From contig JAAXHH010000121.1 in the NCBI GenBank assembly GCA_012270975.1, positions 124,001-188,000 of the forward strand: a DNA stretch of 64,000 bases. The letters run 5' to 3'. The notes under the pieces were generated by a model. It saw only the letters and a program-made list of their open reading frames with translations. It had not been told where the DNA came from and did no database searches. Made by a program: the position numbers and the translations under genes. The stretch is from Candidatus Latescibacterota bacterium. GTDB lineage: Bacteria; JAAXHH01. Positions 61,634 to 64,000 of this stretch are shown in pieces. Within the stretch, counting starts at the first letter, position 1. The number at the start of each line of letters is the position of its first letter.

Positions 61634-64000
61634 ACGGGTTGTCCCGCCTCTTGCATCCTTTCTGTCGTTTCCCGGCCGGCGACGGCGTAGTCGTTCTTCA
61701 GGTCCTGCGGCAAGGTGCGCCAGACCAGGAAGCGCTTGCGCAGCACGCTCAGGAATCGCCGGTTGATGCGCTGCCAGGACGCCACGTCGCCGCTCTCGCG
61801 GTGGATGTCCACCCACACGGCGTAGAGGTCTCTTTCATTTTCGGCCGGCGCGGCGCTGAGGGAGACCCGCTGGCTGATGCCCAGGTCGTAGGGCGCGAGC
61901 CAGGTCATCATCGAGATATGGTACATGGGATGGCCCGACGGGGTCTCCTGGGCGGACAGCTGGACGTTCTCCGTGACGAAGGCACCCAGGGAGCCCTCCT
62001 CGTAGGACTCGAAGACCCGCGTGAGATAGGCGTACATGCCCAGCACCTCAACGCTGCCGATGGTGAAGGGGAAATCGAAACTCCAGTCGTCCCCGTCGGG
62101 TTCGGGGAACTTCCACTCCCGTCCCACGTCCGGAACCGCCATGTCCGCCGCCTTCTTGGCCGGATAGGCCGTCGACAGGAACACCGTGGCCATCACCACG
62201 ACGACCGACCAGACGGCCGAAAGGGAGGAATAGTTCAGCGACAGACCCGCGAGGATGTCGTAATTCGACAGCACCAGGGTGATGGTCTGCCCGCCCAGGT
62301 AACCCAGCACGGCGCCCACGGTGGCGAAGACCGAAGATTCCGCCAGGAAGAGGGCCGCTATGTGGCTGGGCGCCAGTCCGACCGAACTGTAGACACCGAT
62401 CTCCCGGAAGCGTTCGTGCACAGCGCCCATCATGGTATTCAGCACGATCATGGCCGCGACGAGAATGGGGATGAGGAAGTTGCCTATCCCGCCGATGGAG
62501 GTGGATCCGATGGAACTGTAGACGTTGACGGTGCCGTCCTTGCCCACGAACATGGTCATGGCGACCCGCGACAGGAAGTCCTCGATATCGCGGTCGAAGT
62601 CGGGGTTCGGCTGTCCGCTCTCGTCCAGGAAGTCCGTGATGGCGACCGAATACGTCTTCCCGTCGAGATCCATGACCGTCTCGTACGGCAGGATCATGAC
62701 GTTGTTGGATTCGAGATGGATGAAGGCCTCCGGCGGCGACTCGGCCTGCAGCCGCGGGTCCTCGCCGATACGCTGCGCGATCTTGCCTTTTTCCTGGACC
62801 AGGTCGACCGGTGTGAGCTTCTCGTCGTCCAGGTCCTTGAGCTGGTTGAATCTCCTGGAATCGAGCACGCCGACGACCTGCAGCCGCATGCCGAACATGT
62901 CGATGTAGGCGGAACCGGCGTCTTCCGGTTTGATGCCCACCACCGCGGCCACGTCGTCGGGCAGAATGGCCGCGTCCCGTTCCCCGGGCTCGAACCACCT
63001 CCCGCCCAGAAGGTATTCATCGAGGCGGGTTGCTTTGGGCTCGTCCGGGGTCAGGCCCAGTATGCTGTTCACGTAGCTTTCATGGGACGACCGGGGCGAC
63101 GAGAAGGAGAAGAACCCCTTTTCGCCCTTGACCTGGGACATGTACCAGGCCCGGGGAATCAGCGTGGCCTTGTCCTCGAAGGTGCTCTTGAGATAGTCGT
63201 AGACGGAGGGCTGCAGCCCCTTCCAGTTTCGATCCCGGACCAGCGTCCCCTCGTAGGTCGGTTCGTTGTACCGCTCCAGCTTGTAGTACCTGAGGGACGT
63301 GGTGATGGACGTAAAAGACAGCACGGTGAAGGTCAGCAGCGTGATGGTCGCCGCCGTGAGGGCCGTGCGGATCTTTCGCTTGCGCAGGTTGGAAACGCCC
63401 AGCGACAGGGCGACGGCCGTGGCGCTCAGCCGGCCTATGTCGGCCTCGTGCATGCCGGTCTGCGCCCGCTTGATCTTCTGGACTTCCTGGTTGAACTTGG
63501 ACAGGACGATGATGAGCACGGTCGTCCCCAGCGCGAAGATGACGAAGGCCAGGAAGATGACGTAGGGCGACGTGCTGAGCTTGAAGGCGGGATGTACCTG
63601 CTGCAGCACGAGGAAAACGGCGATGAAGAAGGTGGCGAAACCGAAGATCCGCTTGTTGATCGTCGGAAACCCGAAGACCAGGCGCTCCATGAAGAAGGAA
63701 AAGGGGATGAGCAGGATGAAATAGAAGATCACGCCCTTGACCGTGTCGTCCGCCGTGGACTTGACCTCCGGATAGCCCCGGGCTTCGAGCCCCCACGCTT
63801 CCCGCGACTTGGAGATGAAGGCGTCGTATTCCCGGTTCGCCAGGTGCTCCTCCGCCTCCAGGAGGGTGACGCGCGCCTGTTCGTGGAGCTGCTCGATACG
63901 CTGGTTCTCGACGCCGAAGCGCGCCAGTTGCTTGAGCCGGACGTCGTCGACGACCCACATGTCCCGCGTGCCCTGGTAGGACGGATTGACGATGAGCCCC
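61630..64000 (-). CDS. Large FtsX-domain ABC-type permease, 5' end beyond the window
   Basis: The frame is open through the right edge (upstream codons read GLIVNPSYQGTRD before the first in-window ATG at 63960), so the true start lies outside. In view are about 790 residues: a cytoplasmic or periplasmic coil region (QLHEQARVTLLEAEEHLANREY), a helix cluster (VIFYFILLIPFSFFMERLVFGFP, FATFFIAVFLVLQQVH, VIFLAFVIFALGTTVLIIVL), and an FtsX-type core with NLRKRKIRTALTAATITLLTF and, after a long soluble loop, FLIPILVAAMIVLNTMMGAVHERFREIGVYSSVGLAPSHI. The REIGVYSSVGLAP wording marks the MacB/FtsX permease group. Function and cargo are unknown. It shares a transcript with the isomerase and the pyr genes. 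Confidence 0.8.
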   Translation of the reverse strand, partial: GLIVNPSYQGTRDMWVVDDVRLKQLARFGVENQRIEQLHEQARVTLLEAEEHLANREYDAFISKSREAWGLEARGYPEVKSTADDTVKGVIFYFILLIPFSFFMERLVFGFPTINKRIFGFATFFIAVFLVLQQVHPAFKLSTSPYVIFLAFVIFALGTTVLIIVLSKFNQEVQKIKRAQTGMHEADIGRLSATAVALSLGVSNLRKRKIRTALTAATITLLTFTVLSFTSITTSLRYYKLERYNEPTYEGTLVRDRNWKGLQPSVYDYLKSTFEDKATLIPRAWYMSQVKGEKGFFSFSSPRSSHESYVNSILGLTPDEPKATRLDEYLLGGRWFEPGERDAAILPDDVAAVVGIKPEDAGSAYIDMFGMRLQVVGVLDSRRFNQLKDLDDEKLTPVDLVQEKGKIAQRIGEDPRLQAESPPEAFIHLESNNVMILPYETVMDLDGKTYSVAITDFLDESGQPNPDFDRDIEDFLSRVAMTMFVGKDGTVNVYSSIGSTSIGGIGNFLIPILVAAMIVLNTMMGAVHERFREIGVYSSVGLAPSHIAALFLAESSVFATVGAVLGYLGGQTITLVLSNYDILAGLSLNYSSLSAVWSVVVVMATVFLSTAYPAKKAADMAVPDVGREWKFPEPDGDDWSFDFPFTIGSVEVLGMYAYLTRVFESYEEGSLGAFVTENVQLSAQETPSGHPMYHISMMTWLAPYDLGISQRVSLSAAPAENERDLYAVWVDIHRESGDVASWQRINRRFLSVLRKRFLVWRTLPQDLKNDYAVAGRETTERMQEAGQPV

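Overview
The window is a GC-rich (roughly 60% by eye) bacterial chromosome segment, densely packed, with about 47 protein-coding genes on both strands. I see no rRNA, tRNA, CRISPR array, prophage or insertion sequence. The gene mix points to an environmental, probably aquatic Gram-negative of the FCB superphylum, such as a Latescibacterota- or Gemmatimonadota-like lineage. Supporting genes are a GWxTD/TPR protein, a two-gene M16 peptidase pair, PcRGLX/YetA-like and GH116 glycan enzymes, galactonate-dehydratase-like enolase-superfamily proteins, creatininase-family and CehA-like PHP proteins. The phylum is an inference; no marker gene was searched.

Layout. 1-4994: a 2H phosphoesterase cut by the left edge, a sugar-acid dehydratase, a PQQ-dependent dehydrogenase lipoprotein and an ornithine-carbamoyltransferase-like enzyme with unusual substrate motifs. 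5117-8837: a two-gene M16 peptidase operon. 8905-15240: pdxJ and serA on the minus strand, then dnaE on the plus strand, with a compact divergent promoter region between serA and dnaE. 15400-23864: a cell-envelope block, all on the plus strand. It holds a collagen-like lipoprotein whose HELGH-domain continuation is in another frame, a seven-BIG2-domain lipoprotein ending in a DM13-like domain, two paralogous outer-membrane barrels, a DUF3830 protein, a cytochrome c fused to a barrel, and an overlapping five-haem cytochrome. 23866-28481: a PHP hydrolase, a TAT-exported metallophosphoesterase, an atypical Nramp-like transporter and a mini membrane protein.

28912-37643: glyA, a lipoprotein MsrB, a second sugar-acid dehydratase, an amidase, an AGCS symporter and a GH116 glycosidase with a strange cysteine-rich insert. 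37693-45671 (minus): a TPR/GWxTD protein, a MacB-like permease with its ATPase, and an ABC-2 permease with its ATPase. 45872-50181: a large PcRGLX-like glycan enzyme, a deacylase of the succinylglutamate desuccinylase family and a small coiled-coil membrane protein. 50182-56447: an FAD amine oxidase facing a minus-strand run of class V aminotransferase, cupin, creatininase and a polar amino-acid ABC transporter with no binding protein. 56581-57780: a TPR protein with a hairpin terminator. 57912-64000 (minus): a pyrimidine run (pyrR-pyrB-pyrC) joined by 1-20 bp overlaps to a sugar phosphate isomerase and a large FtsX-type permease that runs off the right edge.

Functionally the segment combines housekeeping biosynthesis (serine, glycine, PLP, pyrimidine, DNA replication) with plant or algal glycan and sugar-acid catabolism, amino-compound uptake and breakdown, and an envelope redox/adhesion block that is the best candidate for something new.
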